This document shows positions 5,435 to 6,320 of a stretch of DNA of 6,320 nucleotides, one piece after another; the first letter of the stretch is position 1; every line of letters starts with the position of its first letter. The stretch is from Spirochaetota bacterium (GTDB lineage: Bacteria > Spirochaetota > Spirochaetia > DSM-27196 > PWMO01): positions 1 through 6,320 of the forward strand of contig JAAAOH010000225.1 in assembly GCA_009908925.1 (NCBI GenBank). Reading direction: 5' to 3'. A program made the translations under genes and the position numbers. The notes under the pieces were generated by a model. The model was not told where the DNA came from. It worked only from the letters and a program-made list of their open reading frames with translations, and did no database searches.

Positions 5435-6320
5435 CTACCGCGTGTCGTAGGCTTCCTGGCGGTTCTCGAGCTGCCGCAGGATTTCCTCGACCACTTCCAC
5501 GTCCTCTGCGTCGAGCTCCGCGTCTTCAGAGAGAAGCGTGTCGATCTCGTCGAGGAGATCATTGACAGATACCAGTTCCTCCCGGGCCGTCCGCGCATCC
5601 AGCTCCGGCGCTGTTTCATCGCGGGCACGATCAAGGAGTTCCGCGCTCTCGGTTCGGTCCACGGAGTAATTCCCGTAGCCGGCGGGGTCAAGATTCCCGA
5701 CGAGGGTCGTTATTCGTCGAGACTCGCCCGGTGCGAGTTCTTCGGCACCGTAATACACTGCGGCCGCCGAATCGTCGATGGAGTATGGGAGCAGGCTGAA
5801 GGTACGGTCGGCATTGACGGTGTAGTCGTAGGTGGCTTCCGTCAGTCGCTTCCAGTTTGCGAAGACCACACGTTCCGGGCTCGTGATGCCCTCTCCCGCG
5901 ATCAGCTGCTGAAAGCCCACACTCTCGCGCTCGGGATCCTGCGTGGCCCACCATGAGCGGGCCGCGGAGGGCGTTAGTTCGGTCTCCGACCGCAGACGCT
6001 CCCCGCCGGCAAGCATGAAGTGCGCCTGGCGGGACTCCGAGAGGTGTGTGTCAAAGAGGTATCTCGCCTCCACCTCGCGGGGAACCTCGGAGACGTTCTC
6101 GATGAGGAGCTCCACGATGACCGCGTTCGCCAGTCGTGCTGAGGTGGATGTCACAAAGGAAAACCGCTGGGTGATCCGCAGTACGCTGGATTCCCACACG
6201 AACGCTGCCCGTCCGCCCGCCTCACGCTCCACGCTCAGGTCGAAGCGTGGCGAGCTGCCGAGCCTGTATACGTCATTTCCGTCGCGAATCCGAATTCCCG
6301 AGGTTCGCGGGTCGGTATCA
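5435..6320 (-). CDS. Unnamed protein: beta-rich domain plus acidic helical tail (5' end outside window)
   Basis: The frame is open to the right edge, so the N-terminus (and any signal peptide) is missing; 294 residues are visible. A GTG at 6232 is not a convincing start because coding continues upstream as DTDPRTSGIRIRDGNDVYRL. Visible residues 1-215 look like a beta-sandwich type domain, with IENVSEVPREVEARYLFDTH (73-92) and later DSAAAVYYGAEELAPGESRR (183-202). From memory this order (strand with RYLFDT, then a DSA-VYY-LAPGE-R block) resembles a group of poorly characterised bacterial proteins with LDT and DSAV-W-LAPG motifs; I could not check it. Residues 222-294 are highly acidic and predicted helical or coiled coil (LLDEIDTLLSEDAELDAEDV). 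It is 11 nt upstream of the TPR membrane protein and probably works with it. Confidence 0.82.
   Translation of the reverse strand, partial: DTDPRTSGIRIRDGNDVYRLGSSPRFDLSVEREAGGRAAFVWESSVLRITQRFSFVTSTSARLANAVIVELLIENVSEVPREVEARYLFDTHLSESRQAHFMLAGGERLRSETELTPSAARSWWATQDPERESVGFQQLIAGEGITSPERVVFANWKRLTEATYDYTVNADRTFSLLPYSIDDSAAAVYYGAEELAPGESRRITTLVGNLDPAGYGNYSVDRTESAELLDRARDETAPELDARTAREELVSVNDLLDEIDTLLSEDAELDAEDVEVVEEILRQLENRQEAYDTR

Noticed and set aside
152..5470. At least 15 copies of the palindrome CTCGAG, far above the one to three expected by chance
   Set aside because: Looked like a methylation or restriction-related motif, but every copy I checked falls in frame as Leu-Glu (CTC GAG) in the annotated genes, so codon preference explains it. 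It is useful as support for the chosen reading frames.
6230..6232. GTG as the true start of the last gene
   Set aside because: The frame stays open for 29 more codons to the window edge with protein-like sequence, and no Shine-Dalgarno stands before the GTG, so the gene more likely begins outside the window.

Overview
The window is a GC-rich stretch of bacterial chromosome, about 60% G+C by eye. It carries eight protein genes, seven on the minus strand and one on the plus strand. Gene content is mostly housekeeping. The best guess for the source is a high-GC spirochaete of the Spirochaeta/Treponema type. This rests on the general look of RecA and on the paired TPR/membrane protein and unnamed acidic protein, which resemble spirochaetal proteins from memory. 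It is an inference, not a proof. No mobile element, tRNA, rRNA, CRISPR array or sign of recent transfer was seen.

Right-to-left block 1 (2936 to 1, minus strand): recA, folK, scpA and scpB are packed as one probable operon. recA and folK are 2 nt apart, folK and scpA 6 nt apart, and scpA and scpB overlap by 10 nt. scpB runs off the left edge. The operon links the recombinase RecA, a folate-pathway enzyme (HPPK) and the two non-SMC subunits of the SMC condensin. A strong sigma70-type promoter (TTGACC, 17 nt, TAATAT) lies upstream of recA. It is followed by a leader of about 79 nt with a perfect 8-bp hairpin that touches the recA ribosome binding site.

Centre (2937-3846): the recA upstream region is shared with a divergent plus-strand gene (3075-3812). 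That gene encodes an unrecognised, probably exported, helical protein of about 245 residues. The recA promoter sits inside an imperfect inverted repeat that also forms a weak promoter in the other direction. The plus-strand gene converges on dtd with only 34 nt between stop codons and no recognisable intrinsic terminator.

Right-to-left block 2 (6320 to 3847, minus strand): an unnamed protein truncated by the right edge (beta-rich domain plus acidic helical tail), a TPR protein with one membrane span and a possible OB-like C-terminal domain, and dtd (D-aminoacyl-tRNA deacylase). The first two are 11 nt apart and probably co-translated, which suggests a joint envelope role. dtd follows after 35 nt that hold a small hairpin and a good Shine-Dalgarno.

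No clearly novel system such as defence, toxin-antitoxin or phage was found. The points most worth a second look are the RecA low-complexity C-terminal extension, the symmetric recA divergent promoter with its leader hairpin, the orphan exported protein, and the TPR/acidic-protein pair.
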